Assembly: GCF_018612875.1 (NCBI RefSeq)
Contig: NZ_JAGGRI010000003.1
Location: forward strand, 127,907 to 191,906
Origin: Lysobacter sp. ISL-50
Lineage (GTDB): Bacteria; Pseudomonadota; Gammaproteobacteria; Xanthomonadales; Xanthomonadaceae
Length of the DNA: 64,000 nucleotides
Direction of reading: 5' to 3'
A model generated the notes under the pieces. That model was not told the origin of the DNA and made no database searches. It worked only from the letters and a program-made list of their open reading frames with translations. Below, piece after piece: positions 8,601 through 15,814 of this stretch. Made by a program: the position numbers and the translations under genes. The stretch's first letter is position 1. Each line of letters begins with the position of its first letter.

Positions 8601-10503
8601 CTATGGTTCGGGCAGCGCCGATGTCGAGTATGTGTACGACACCGTCAACCCGGCTTGCACGGCAGGCGAAACGTTCGCCTCCGGTCGCGTGACCGCGATG
8701 CGGACGGACGGCACGGAGTTGTTGTACTGCTACGATCGCTTCGGCCAAATAGTCCGCAAGACCCAGACGCTAGCAGGCAAGAGTTTCACCCTTCGCCACG
8801 CGTACACCAGCACGGGGCAGCTCAAAAACTTGACCTACCCGGATGGAACCGTCGTGGACTATGTTCGCGACGCCAGGGCGCGCATCAAGGAGATCGGCGT
8901 TAAGCCCAACGGCAGCGTGCGTTCCGTGTTGCTCACCAGCGCTTCATACGAGCCGTTCGGCCCCGTTAATGGCTGGACTTACGGCAACGGCCGCACCCTA
9001 AGTCGGACCTATGACCTGGATTACCGTGCCAAGACCGTGCTCGACAACGCCAGCGGCGGTTTATCGCTGGGCTACGGCTACAACGCGGTCGGCGACTTGA
9101 CCGAATTGAAAGACGGCCAACAAAGCGCGTTCCAGGCCAAGTATGACTACGACACCCTTGGGCGGTTAAAGGTCACCCGCGATGGCACGACCGACACGGC
9201 ATTGGAAACCTACGGCTACGATGGGACCGGCAACCGTCTCAGCGTTCTGCAGAGTGCGGTGACGACGGCGTACACCTATCCGGACACCCAGCATCGCCTT
9301 ACCCGCGTCGGCACCGTCAATCGCACGTACAACGCGGTCGGCAACACGACCAGCATTGGCAGCACGGCCAAGGAGTTCGCCTACAACCCCGATGATCGGC
9401 TGAGTCAGGTCAAGCTCAATGGCGTAATCAAGGCGGGCTACCGCTACAACGCCATAGGCGAACGCGTGGCCATCACCAAGCCGGACGGCACGATCGACAC
9501 GTACACGCTGTACGACGAGGCCGGGAATTGGATCGGTGACTACACGACGGCCGGAATCGCGAAGCAACAGGCGGTTTGGTTAGGCGGCGCACCCGTCGGC
9601 GTGTTGGTCGGAAGCGGCACCACTCAGTCGGCGAAATACGTGGAAACCGATCATCTCGGCACACCGCGTGCGGTCATCGACCCCATTCGCAATGTCGCGA
9701 TCTGGACCTGGAGTGCGAAGGGTGAGGCGTTCGGCAAGGATGTTCCCAACCAGGATCCGGACCTGGATGGCACCGCGTTCGTGTTCAACTTGCGGTTTCC
9801 GGGACAGAGGTTCGACGCCGGCAGCGGATTTGTTTACAACTACTATCGCGATTACGACCCAGCCGTAGGCCGGTACCTGCAAAGCGACCCGATTGGCCTG
9901 AACGGTGGGGCTAGCACTTACGCCTATGCATTCAATAATTCGAATAGTTTCAAGGATCCATTTGGTCTTCAGCCGCCCGTAATTGACAGACCGGCTCCCG
10001 GCACCAGCAGAATCTTCACCCGCAATGAGTTTACAGAGCGCTACGGCCCCTTCAGTTCAGCCGTTAATCGCCAGTTGGATCGCGGCTGTGTCGGCGTTGC
10101 TTCAATCTACCAGGGCATGGGATACAACATGCCCGAGAACGCGCCCGGGGCACAGTGCTTCAAAACGCAAGACGAGGCAGAACGCAAGGCTCGCGAGTGC
10201 AAGAATAATGTTGTATGGATCAAGCAAGGCGAGTGGCGGTTTGCTGACAAATCGAACATCAAGCCCAATTCGATCAAGGGAGTCTCAAATAATGATTCGA
10301 AGAATCCTGCCGAGGCTTTCAACTACGTTACTTGGCTACTCGATGAAGAAGCATACCTAATCATGAACTATCGGGTCGAAGATGTCCCCGCTAACGGGCC
10401 TCAGATGATCGAAATTAAGTCATCACAAAATACGCAGATCGCTCCGACCGACGAATATCCTGCGCAAATTTTCTGCACTACCTGCCCAGCACGAACAAGG
10501 TGA
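5641..10503 (+). CDS. Sec-exported RHS-repeat protein with variable C-terminal tip
   Basis: A 1620-residue RHS/YD-repeat protein. Residues 1-23 form a signal peptide (cleavage after AIA). A DUF6531-like entry segment follows near residue 250 (GNPCDVARGSKYEIVTDAGG), then many YDxxGRL repeats. The shell closes with the RHS core YLQSDPIGLNGG..FKDPFGL near residues 1412-1442. The last 178 residues are unrelated to the repeats, visibly more AT-rich, and include RGCVGVASIYQGM; this is where RHS toxins carry their effector. The fold of this tip is not recognised. AAGGAA precedes the ATG at 5641. A small exported protein gene follows 39 nt later and may be its partner or immunity protein. Confidence 0.85.
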   Translation: MKKNRIFAVALSVLAAWSGLAIAQEPITPWNWKLTIYDASDHELENKEFTSRSAAEQYLWASSPLNATLKEVKLIKAGGLGAEYRYTGTRSSTTPGPYQYNTYVEEGLKWFSSESEAVTARKQRLTYAWGTSRKACAPIFEDEEWSNEPNPTDSQRKYTRVYVFNEDDPTCRPYWEFPYFNTELVNKKRITFRDHVKNQDGNFFRDPQPFTGLEESAQILHTGPARDPYGSNYTPEQWTVFSRRTAKLVGQPNHCSPIKGNPCDVARGSKYEIVTDAGGYGPLDLIRQYDSTDAGGSFGRGWHGPFDYSLMVSNDGNQSIVLTTPSGKQVDLTRSSGLIDDAQRYRSSDNRSATAMKYYKGAGVYAVRVEFPDMSIEFRYPGPGYSERPSSITYNGNQEVRLNYDTLGRIERAEYLGRSVKYVYEHTDTERLHKVSAALMPDGRLITYEYTADGNLDRVADDSGELFKYGYKAGTSLITSILESGEHPRGYQYDDLRRLIGSTNGPAQYGYAYQPTQTTVTFPSGRVEVTDFEPELSRRPVREETVGGLVTSTAYTYSGPYDIVTETDNAGLTTIRKYNSNSETVQTLLNNAVLRTILTTYEPGTSRPTRIQANDGTSNLTAQTDYTYNTRRQLTSVVRKDAKTAEQRTTTLTYCEDADLTAPASTCATLGALKSVDGPRTDVADTTGYDYFVSDAPGCAVPGGNCSYRKGDLWKINFPMGQTQEYLAYDGGGRTLGSKDSNGVVTNSEYDPRGRLAAQKIRGANDSVKTDDRITRFEYTPSGSVKQITLPDGTYTRFTYDAALRLTDITDNLGDVIHYTLDNAGNRKQEDVKAGGTTVRRTLSRAFNALGQLEVLKDASQNATSFRYDLGGNPDRTTDALGRMTDQTYDGLGRLKKTLQDVGGLAVETKLEYDPFDRLAGVVDPKGLSTAYVYNGFGDQTKLTSPDTGVTDYTYNAAGLLATKKDANDTAAHTYTYDALGRPKTVSYGSGSADVEYVYDTVNPACTAGETFASGRVTAMRTDGTELLYCYDRFGQIVRKTQTLAGKSFTLRHAYTSTGQLKNLTYPDGTVVDYVRDARARIKEIGVKPNGSVRSVLLTSASYEPFGPVNGWTYGNGRTLSRTYDLDYRAKTVLDNASGGLSLGYGYNAVGDLTELKDGQQSAFQAKYDYDTLGRLKVTRDGTTDTALETYGYDGTGNRLSVLQSAVTTAYTYPDTQHRLTRVGTVNRTYNAVGNTTSIGSTAKEFAYNPDDRLSQVKLNGVIKAGYRYNAIGERVAITKPDGTIDTYTLYDEAGNWIGDYTTAGIAKQQAVWLGGAPVGVLVGSGTTQSAKYVETDHLGTPRAVIDPIRNVAIWTWSAKGEAFGKDVPNQDPDLDGTAFVFNLRFPGQRFDAGSGFVYNYYRDYDPAVGRYLQSDPIGLNGGASTYAYAFNNSNSFKDPFGLQPPVIDRPAPGTSRIFTRNEFTERYGPFSSAVNRQLDRGCVGVASIYQGMGYNMPENAPGAQCFKTQDEAERKARECKNNVVWIKQGEWRFADKSNIKPNSIKGVSNNDSKNPAEAFNYVTWLLDEEAYLIMNYRVEDVPANGPQMIEIKSSQNTQIAPTDEYPAQIFCTTCPARTR

Positions 10504-10542
10504 AGAATTAGACTGTCCACTCGTTAGACAAAAAGGTGAGAT

Positions 10543-11013
10543 ATGAGATACATAGCCATTCCCAGCCTCATCATGTTGATGACGATCCCCTTCGCCTCTG
10601 CCCAGCCGCCCGAATCGAATACAGAGGTAGCGAAATTAGCGGTTCAGTACGCGAGCGCTCAGAACGAATCGCAGCGGCTACTCGCAAGCATAGAAGCGAT
10701 AGATAGAAAGCTTATATGCAAAGGATGTGAGCTCGAAACAATCAACGCGATCTTTGGCACACGTTTTTCGACGAAGGACTTTTCTAGGCAGGGCGACGAC
10801 GGCTTGTTCAGCGCCGTTGTGCCACTAAGGCCGCCAGCAGCCGCCGTGCAAAAGGAGAAGGCATCTCCTCTTGTGAGCCCTGAGGCTTCGGAAAAAAACC
10901 CACCATCTGCAACCGCAATTACCGGCTGGCGGCTTGGGCTTAAATACGACAACTATGGAAAGGTTAGGCTCTACTACTTAGCGAATGCGACGCTAGCACC
11001 TATGGGCTTCTAA
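10543..11013 (+). CDS. Small exported protein, candidate partner or immunity protein of RHS tip
   Basis: A 156-residue protein with a signal peptide (residues 1-20, cleavage ASA-Q) and a CKGC pair in the middle. Much of it is low-complexity Pro/Ala/Ser. A ribosome site AAAGGTGAG precedes the ATG. It lies 39 nt after the RHS gene, ahead of an intrinsic terminator, so the two are probably cotranscribed. Position suggests an immunity protein for the C-terminal RHS tip, acting in the periplasm, but no family is recognised. Confidence 0.65.
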   Translation: MRYIAIPSLIMLMTIPFASAQPPESNTEVAKLAVQYASAQNESQRLLASIEAIDRKLICKGCELETINAIFGTRFSTKDFSRQGDDGLFSAVVPLRPPAAAVQKEKASPLVSPEASEKNPPSATAITGWRLGLKYDNYGKVRLYYLANATLAPMGF

Positions 11014-11630
11014 CGGCTTCCGCGCTTTGAAGCAGATAAAATAGCTGACCTACAAGGCGGAGCAGCTAGCCGGACAAGTAAGTGACTAAGGGCTGGGCTC
11101 TGTACTTCACGGGGCTCAGCCTTTTTGTCTGGTTTTGGGGGCATTCTTTTAACGCGGCGGTCACGATTGGAGCACACACTATTACCTTCGTCCCCACAGA
11201 TGCCGGCCCCCCATAAGCCCCTGGCCTCCTCGAGCGCTTGAGCTGCTTTGCTGACGTCTATGCGATTGAGTCTCGTCAGTTCGTCCTGTAAATCGAGAGC
11301 AAGGTCGGCCACGCCGCTCGCCTCGGCATCAGGATTGGCCTCCGAGTAGGCCGTCCTACCGCTCGACACAAGTACAGCCTCGATGAGGCGAAGCGTCTCG
11401 CCCCCATGCATCTCAGCCTGACCGGCCAGCGCGCGGCCAAGCATCACCCGCCTCCGAGAAGATCGCCGTGCAACAGGAGCCTCGACAAGCTGCCCCTTCC
11501 TCCAGCCGCAGATCCAGCCGATATCGGCGCATACGCGAAGCAGTCGCGCTTCAATTCTTTTCCGCAGCGCGGCCTTCCTTTCGGGCGGTCGAGCCAGTCG
11601 CCCTCGACGATTTCGCTTCGCGTTCTTCAT
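11010..11630 (-). CDS. Hypothetical basic protein at left edge of element A
   Basis: A 206-residue frame starting at an ATG behind GAGAAGA. The N-terminus is very basic (KNAKRNRRGRLARPPERKAALRKR), the middle is amphipathic helical (ETLRLIEAVLVSSG, LALDLQDELTRLNRIDVSKAAQALEEARGL), and the last 45 residues run through the RHS terminator on the other strand, so the true end may be earlier. No family recognised. It converges on the RHS operon. Confidence 0.4.
   Translation of the reverse strand: MKNAKRNRRGRLARPPERKAALRKRIEARLLRVCADIGWICGWRKGQLVEAPVARRSSRRRVMLGRALAGQAEMHGGETLRLIEAVLVSSGRTAYSEANPDAEASGVADLALDLQDELTRLNRIDVSKAAQALEEARGLWGAGICGDEGNSVCSNRDRRVKRMPPKPDKKAEPREVQSPALSHLLVRLAAPPCRSAILSASKRGSR
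11091..11127 (+). terminator. Intrinsic terminator after RHS operon
   Basis: A 10-bp stem (GGCTGGGCTC with GGGCTCAGCC, including G-U pairs) followed by TTTTT, 78 nt after the small exported protein gene. Confidence 0.75.
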
Positions 11631-11705
11631 ATTCTTCTCGCCGCATTGAACCAGGCGAACACGATGCGGCCATAGCGGCTGCACCGCAACAGCGATTTCG
11701 TTGCT

Positions 11706-11820
11706 GTGACGGTGGTGATGGTCGTGACGGTGTATCCCGACCTGCGACTACGAACGAAAAACGAGAACCACGGTCGGCCGACCGACCCGTGATGGTCGTG
11801 ACGGTTGTGATGGTGTATCC
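11706..11820 (+). repeat. 9-bp iteron-like arrays, two copies
   Basis: Two arrays of three 9-bp units (GTGAYGGTN): 11706-11732 and 11789-11815, each followed by TATCC and a similar tail GACCTG. The same arrays recur three times at 15.6-15.8 kb around a DnaA box. All frames through them encode the pattern VTVVTVVTVYPD, but no start or conserved length supports a gene. Confidence 0.75.
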
Positions 11821-11920
11821 GGACCTGACGCTACGACTCAAAACAGAAGGTCGCCGTCGGCTGGCGATCCGAACTGCTAAACGCGAGCGTAACCCGCCGA
11901 GCTATTGCTGGCTGGGTTCA

Positions 11921-11981
11921 GCCGCCAGCTAATTATGCAAATTTGCATAATGAGAATTGCCGCCACCGGCGAGCTGGCGGC
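11921..11981. promoter_or_regulatory. Nested perfect palindromes
   Basis: A perfect 20-bp palindrome, ATTATGCAAATTTGCATAAT (11932-11951), lies inside a 10-bp inverted repeat GCCGCCAGCT/AGCTGGCGGC (11921-11930 and 11972-11981). It sits between the iteron arrays and the small-gene cluster. It could be a recombinase or partition site, or an operator. The symmetry is certain, the role unknown. Confidence 0.55.
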
Positions 11982-11993
11982 GCAGGCTTCGGG

Positions 11994-12278
11994 TCAGCGG
12001 CCGAGCAGGTAAGCGTTGCGCAAGCTCAGGGCGGCATCGGCCTGCGCGGCCGTCAGGCCGGCGGCGACGAAGCTAGCGTGCAGTTCGGCATCATCCGACG
12101 CTTCGTTGTTACTGAGCAGGTCCTCGACGAAGGCGAGCAGGTCGGGCAATAGGTCGGCGAGCAGGAGGTCGGTGCGCGTGGCCGGGTCCGTAGTCGAGAC
12201 CCCAAGAACGCTTCCGTCTTCTATAGAATCAGGCCAAATGCCGGCCGTGCAGTCGTCCTCCGCATTCGCGGACAGCAT
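11994..12278 (-). CDS. Small acidic protein, paralogue of the 61.9-kb gene
   Basis: A 94-residue frame. Its C-terminal 60 residues align with the element B protein at 61857-62129: LLPDLLAFVEDLLSNNEASDDAELHASF against TLPELLLALVEDQLSNNESSGDGELRDYF. Function unknown. The start is uncertain: the frame opens at 12278, but the shared leader sequence GGAAGCGTTC lies inside it followed by TTG out of frame, so the leader here appears degenerate and translation may begin later. Confidence 0.6.
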   Translation of the reverse strand: MLSANAEDDCTAGIWPDSIEDGSVLGVSTTDPATRTDLLLADLLPDLLAFVEDLLSNNEASDDAELHASFVAAGLTAAQADAALSLRNAYLLGR

Positions 12279-12312
12279 GCCGGTGCCTCACCGAGGGCAC
12301 TTGGGATTGGCT

Positions 12313-12531
12313 ATGGTCGATTGGCTGGCAATCTTGGAAGACGAACCAGAAGCTAACCCAGACAACTGGATAGATGGGATCTATGTCGGCCCAGCGGCGG
12401 CGTCAGTGATGCGAGCTCGAGCGCACCATGAGGCAATTAGGGAAGCGCACGCGAGGGCGCTGCGGGATCGCAGCAGAGAGCGCGATGCCGCAGCCGGACC
12501 AAATGCTGCAACTGACAGCGAGCCGGGCTAA
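12313..12531 (+). CDS. Possible small hypothetical protein
   Basis: A 72-residue frame beginning MVDWLAILEDEPEANPDNW and ending in a charged helix rich in Ala and Arg. It lies between minus-strand genes, has no clear ribosome site and no counterpart in element B at the same place. Included because the amino-acid composition looks protein-like rather than a shadow. Confidence 0.35.
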   Translation: MVDWLAILEDEPEANPDNWIDGIYVGPAAASVMRARAHHEAIREAHARALRDRSRERDAAAGPNAATDSEPG

Positions 12532-12543
12532 GCCCGGCTCGCC
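12518..12543 (-). terminator. Hairpin after DUF3489 gene
   Basis: Perfect 12-bp stem GCGAGCCGGGCT/AGCCCGGCTCGC with a 2-nt loop, 8 nt beyond the stop of the DUF3489 gene. There is no long U-run, so termination is likely but not classic. The element B DUF3489 gene has an equivalent hairpin. Confidence 0.5.
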
Positions 12544-12550
12544 ATGGGGG

Positions 12551-13054
12551 TCACTCGGTGGCGTTGCCGGCCGGCGCGGCTTCGGTCTGGATGCGGTAGA
12601 CCCGCTCCTCTTTTCCTTCTTTAGTAGAAGTCAGCGGATAGCCCTTCTTGCGAACGGTGCCGGCGAAGAATCCGCGTACCGAGTGCGCTTGCCAGTGGGT
12701 TGCCGCCATCACCTGCGAGATGGTCGCGCCTTCCGGGCGGGTCAGCAGGCCGACGACAAGATCTAGCCGAGGTTGCTTGGTGTTGCTGGACGATGCAGCG
12801 TGGCTGGGCGATTCCGCAGCTGACGCTTCCAACTCGACCGATTCCGGTGGCCCGTCGTAGCCCACTGCACGCCAGCCGGCTTCAGTGAGTAGGTGGCCAC
12901 TCCCATTGGCGACGATGAAGTCGTTAAGTAGCAGGCCGCGCACCACCGAGGCGCGCGCACCACCTTTGAGGTTGTCGGGGAAGCTCTCGATCCGGCCGCC
13001 GGATTCGACGGCGAGAAGGATCAAAGCGTGCTGGCTGTCAGTAAGGTCCGTCAT
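12551..13054 (-). CDS. DUF3489-type protein
   Basis: A 167-residue protein. The first 60 residues (MTDLTDSQHALILLAVESGGRIESFPDNLKGGARASVVRGLLLNDFIV) and the C-terminal part (GATISQVMAATHWQAHSVRGFFAGTVRKKGYPLTSTKEGKEERVYRI) match the DUF3489 pattern, whose C-terminus looks like a small winged helix with a conserved W-x-x-HSVRGFFAG motif. The element B copy at 62287-62925 is similar with a longer acidic linker. It starts 4 nt after the upstream small gene, so the two are one operon. DNA binding is inferred from the winged-helix-like C-terminus. Confidence 0.8.
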   Translation of the reverse strand: MTDLTDSQHALILLAVESGGRIESFPDNLKGGARASVVRGLLLNDFIVANGSGHLLTEAGWRAVGYDGPPESVELEASAAESPSHAASSSNTKQPRLDLVVGLLTRPEGATISQVMAATHWQAHSVRGFFAGTVRKKGYPLTSTKEGKEERVYRIQTEAAPAGNATE

Positions 13055-13058
13055 GGTC

Positions 13059-13289
13059 TTAGTCAGCCAGAACTTCGCGGATGACGCGCTGGATGTTCAC
13101 CTCGCCCTTGGCGATGGCCATGATCATGTCGTCGGGCAGAATCTCGATGGCGTGAATCGCTCGTCGCTCAATCTCGCCATGTATGAGTTCCGGCCAGTTT
13201 TTGATCGTATCCAGCCGCTCCAACGCGAGGCGGTTGTTGCGCTTCATGCCGTTGAGGTAGTCCTTCAGTTGCTGCGTTTTATGGTGCAT
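13059..13289 (-). CDS. Small conserved element protein (paralogue of 63.0-kb gene)
   Basis: A 76-residue protein, same length as its element B paralogue at 62993-63223; shared features are LKDYLNGMK near the start and DDMIMAIAKGEVNIQRVIREVLA against DDVMLAIANGEVNVQQAIDEVLA at the end. The ATG at 13289 is chosen because that is where the paralogue starts and GGAGG lies upstream. The conserved leader ATG at 13325 is in frame here, so a version 12 residues longer is possible. First gene of an operon with DUF3489. Function unknown. Confidence 0.75.
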   Translation of the reverse strand: MHHKTQQLKDYLNGMKRNNRLALERLDTIKNWPELIHGEIERRAIHAIEILPDDMIMAIAKGEVNIQRVIREVLAD

Positions 13290-13407
13290 CGCTGGCCTCC
13301 GTGGCCGTTGTTGGTGTGGAGTCATGAACGCTTCCTTTCCCAACGAAGCCAAGTGAATTTCGCGGCAAAATACTCTCGCTGTCTATTTCAGACAGCCGGC
13401 GGACAGC
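13290..13407 (-). promoter_or_regulatory. Conserved leader unit A1 (box, hairpin, leader ATG)
   Basis: Read on the minus strand: CTGTCCGCCGGCTGTC ending at 13391, a GCTTC-N10-GAAGC hairpin covering the AGGAAG ribosome site, then GTTCATG with the leader ATG at 13325 and a second ATG at 13289. The box lies exactly 66 nt from the leader ATG. Confidence 0.7.
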
Positions 13408-13445
13408 TAGCGATTTCGGTAACGCGAACACCAGGAAGAGGGAAC

Positions 13446-13472
13446 ACCCCAACGCCCTATGGGCGTTGGGGT
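13446..13472 (-). terminator. Terminator hairpin after 13.5-kb small gene
   Basis: Perfect 12-bp stem ACCCCAACGCCC/GGGCGTTGGGGT with a 3-nt loop, followed on the minus strand by GTTCCC. The paralogous gene at 63.6 kb ends with a near-identical hairpin. Confidence 0.7.
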
Positions 13473-13494
13473 CTGCGCTCTCCAAAACCCAGCA

Positions 13495-13743
13495 TCAGGA
13501 CTCGAAAATTTCTCCTACCAGATCCGATGGCTTCGCCCGTAAGGCGAAATCAACGCCATGGGACATGTAGATTGCCTGGATCATGCCTAAGCAATCGTTT
13601 GCAAGATTCTTCAACGCGTTCAATTCATCCAGTGTGATCGCTTGCGGTACACCCGTTGCGATCTCCTGAAACTCTTGAAGGCAGTCGGCCATCATCGCTT
13701 CGGTGTTACGGAAGATGTGGGTCTTGGCGAGCTCGATCTTCAT
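13495..13743 (-). CDS. Small conserved element protein (paralogue of 63.6-kb gene)
   Basis: An 82-residue acidic helical protein. Its start MKIELAKTHIFRNTEAMM parallels MKIETAQSHLFRNTNQLQ of the element B gene at 63583-63837, and both end with a similar terminator. The leader ATG at 13785 is in frame 14 codons upstream; the ATG at 13743 is chosen because the paralogue starts there. Function unknown. Confidence 0.75.
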   Translation of the reverse strand: MKIELAKTHIFRNTEAMMADCLQEFQEIATGVPQAITLDELNALKNLANDCLGMIQAIYMSHGVDFALRAKPSDLVGEIFES

Positions 13744-13868
13744 CTGGTTTTCCCCTAAATGGCAACGTCGTTGCGGTAGGGACATGAACGCTTCCTTTGG
13801 CGGCGAATCCAAGTGGATTACGCGAAGAAGAGCGAACGTTATAGGAGGCGGACAGGTGTCGGACAGGT
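13744..13868 (-). promoter_or_regulatory. Conserved leader unit A2 with -10/-35-like promoter
   Basis: Minus strand: CCTGTCCGACACCTGTC ending at 13851 (66 nt from the leader ATG at 13785). Here CTGTCC is followed after 17 nt by TATAAC, a good -35/-10 spacing. Then a GATTC-N10-GAAGC hairpin (one mismatch against the other copies), AAGGAAG and GTTCATG. The 17-bp box is identical to the one upstream of the 63.0-kb gene. Confidence 0.7.
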
Positions 13869-13949
13869 TCGTCGCCGCAAGAGAAACCGGCAAATGTACC
13901 GGTTTGTAAAAGCCTTTAGGCACAAGGCCTCCCGCGCGAAAAGCATGAA

Positions 13950-14515
13950 AAGCTGGCGTATGCCAGATCGGCAAATTTGCCTATCTGCCGCTGAAAGGCT
14001 TGCTACACCGAGCGTTTAGCCGAAATAGCCGAGTGACCTTTGCGTGCACGAGGCTTGAGGTCGGCCAAGTGGCCGATCATCCGAGGTCGGCAGCTCCGCA
14101 AACTTGCGGAGCTGCGAAAGCGTTGCGCTGCAAGAGATTGCGAGGAAAAAAAGTTGAAAGGTCGCCGAGGGATGGGTGGAGAAGATGCAAACCAATCTCG
14201 CGAGTGCAAACCAAAAAAGTGCAAACCTAGTTCGCAATCCTGACGCTAGCGGGGCTTTGCGGCTATGCCCCCCGCTGCACCTAAGCTGAAGGAAGGACCC
14301 GCGATTTCTGCCCGAAGGGCGCGACGTGCGCCGCCGCGAGCGCAGCTGGGCGGTGTTGCGCGGCATCAACGAGCCGCGCGTGCACCGCGTGTGGCGGCGA
14401 CGTTGCGTCGTGGTCTTCAGCAACGCACCGCGATCAGCACGCCGGTCAGTCCACAGCAGCAAGATCGCCTACGCCGCCACGCCTTTGTCATCGCGCAGCG
14501 TCCGTAACGGATTCG
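13950..14515. other. Gene-free region with four strong dyads
   Basis: No supported gene. Dyads: CTGGC-GTAT-GCCAG (13953-13966), GGCAAATTTGCC (13970-13981), TCGGCCA-AG-TGGCCGA (14061-14076), and a perfect 12-bp stem GCAGCTCCGCAA-AC-TTGCGGAGCTGC (14090-14115). The second shares GCAAATTTGC with the 11.9-kb palindrome. The frames from 14.2 to 14.5 kb are Arg-rich shadows. Confidence 0.5.
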
Positions 14516-15427
14516 CTACGGCGCTACGAGCTTGGGGAACAACAACTCCGCCGAGAGGCTACAGATCAACCGCTGATCCTCAACGTGAAACAGCGTCTGA
14601 TCATCTGCATCCTGTCGTCCGATGAAGAACAACCAGCTTCTTTCCAAGCGTTCGTTCCTCTTCGCCTCGATGCTCTCGGTGCGCGAAACCTCGATATCGG
14701 TTTCAAAGGAGGTCCTCGCTCGCTTCGACCATCCGGCCCAGCGTACCCGCACTCGATAGGCTTCAATGACCCGGCCGGTTTTGTCGCGCCTGCCCGCGCT
14801 CAACGGCACCTCAAGAAACTCTTCTGTGGAGGCAGGCTTGGCCCAGGCCAACTCGGCGTAGCGCAGGCGCTGCGTGTCGTACCGAATGATGCGTTGGGTT
14901 TCCAACATCCTGACGACCTGGGCGTAAGTGACACCGACTAGTCCATCGATCGACAAGGGCTGATCACGGTTGTTTGGGAAGTTCAGATAGGCTCGGCAGA
15001 TGCGGCGAATGCTGGAAGCGGCCGTCGTATGCCGGCTGCGTCCGGTGGTTCCGCCCGCCCCCTCCCGTCGAACGTGAATCCGATGCCCGGCCTCGACTAG
15101 GTCGCCCTCGGGATCGGTCCGGGTCGCGTCATTGCGCAGGTCGAGCCGGTTCGGCATCTTGCCCGGAAACGATCCACGCTCGTCCACTAATCGTTCGGTC
15201 TTGGCGCGCTTGATCAGGGCCAGCTCGCCCTCGACGTCGCACCACGCTTCGTGATCCTTGGAGCGTCGGAAGTACGGCCGGACCTTATTCTCAGGTTGAT
15301 ACGAAGCCGGCCAGACCGGAATACGGCAGTCGATGCATTCGTACCGATCCCTATCCACCTTCTCTATCTGCCATAGATCTTCGGCATCCACGTCCTTGCC
15401 GGCGACCTTGTCCCAAGCTCTATCCAT
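14516..15427 (-). CDS. Hypothetical protein with CoiA-like N-terminal zinc-ribbon
   Basis: A 303-residue protein. Residues 28-70 read YECIDCRIPVWPASY..VRPYFRRSKDHEAWCD, the Cys-x2-Cys then YF-x-H/Cys layout of the CoiA-like zinc-binding N-terminus found in some competence and phage-linked nucleases. The rest is basic; no nuclease motif is clear. GGGAGGCCGATGAGG lies before the ATG. It diverges from the iteron region and gene at 15.9 kb. Role in DNA processing is only suggested by the zinc region. Confidence 0.65.
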   Translation of the reverse strand: MDRAWDKVAGKDVDAEDLWQIEKVDRDRYECIDCRIPVWPASYQPENKVRPYFRRSKDHEAWCDVEGELALIKRAKTERLVDERGSFPGKMPNRLDLRNDATRTDPEGDLVEAGHRIHVRREGAGGTTGRSRHTTAASSIRRICRAYLNFPNNRDQPLSIDGLVGVTYAQVVRMLETQRIIRYDTQRLRYAELAWAKPASTEEFLEVPLSAGRRDKTGRVIEAYRVRVRWAGWSKRARTSFETDIEVSRTESIEAKRNERLERSWLFFIGRQDADDQTLFHVEDQRLICSLSAELLFPKLVAP

Positions 15428-15627
15428 CCGAACCTCATCGGCCTCCCGTCAATGACGGGATCGTCAACCAAGTGCCGAGGCTATCGCATCGCCTAACCCT
15501 GGGCACCCCGGAGGTACGGCGCAGGACACCAAAGGTGATCGAGCGCACAGGTCGCAGAGGCGGCCAGCCTTGCTCGCCCGCCCGCGTGCCGCCGGCATTC
15601 TCTTCTCTCGGCGATAGTGCAAGGTCG

Positions 15628-15814
15628 GCATACATCATCACCACCGTCACGACCGTCACGTTATCCACAGGCGTGATGGTCGTGACAGTCGTGACGCTCT
15701 ATCCCGACCGGGCGCTCGGCGTTGAAGAAGAGAGTCCGCGCTGCCCGCCGGCCTTCTTCTCTCGCGCCAATAGTTCAGGGTCCGGATACACCGTCACCAC
15801 CGTCACAACCGTCA
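15628..15814. repeat. Origin-like region: three iteron arrays and a perfect DnaA box
   Basis: Three arrays of three 9-bp units: 15633-15659 (minus orientation), 15673-15699 (plus) and 15788-15814 (minus). Each unit is close to GTGACGGTN, and each array ends in TATCC or TATGCC. Between the first two lies TTATCCACA (15661-15669), a perfect consensus DnaA box. Replication genes follow directly. Iterons plus a DnaA box are the usual layout of plasmid-type origins, so this is the likely origin of element A. Confidence 0.7.

Noticed and set aside
14016..14507. Frames on both strands in 14.0-14.5 kb
   Set aside because: Arg-rich, no ribosome site, interrupted by strong dyads; no counterpart in element B.
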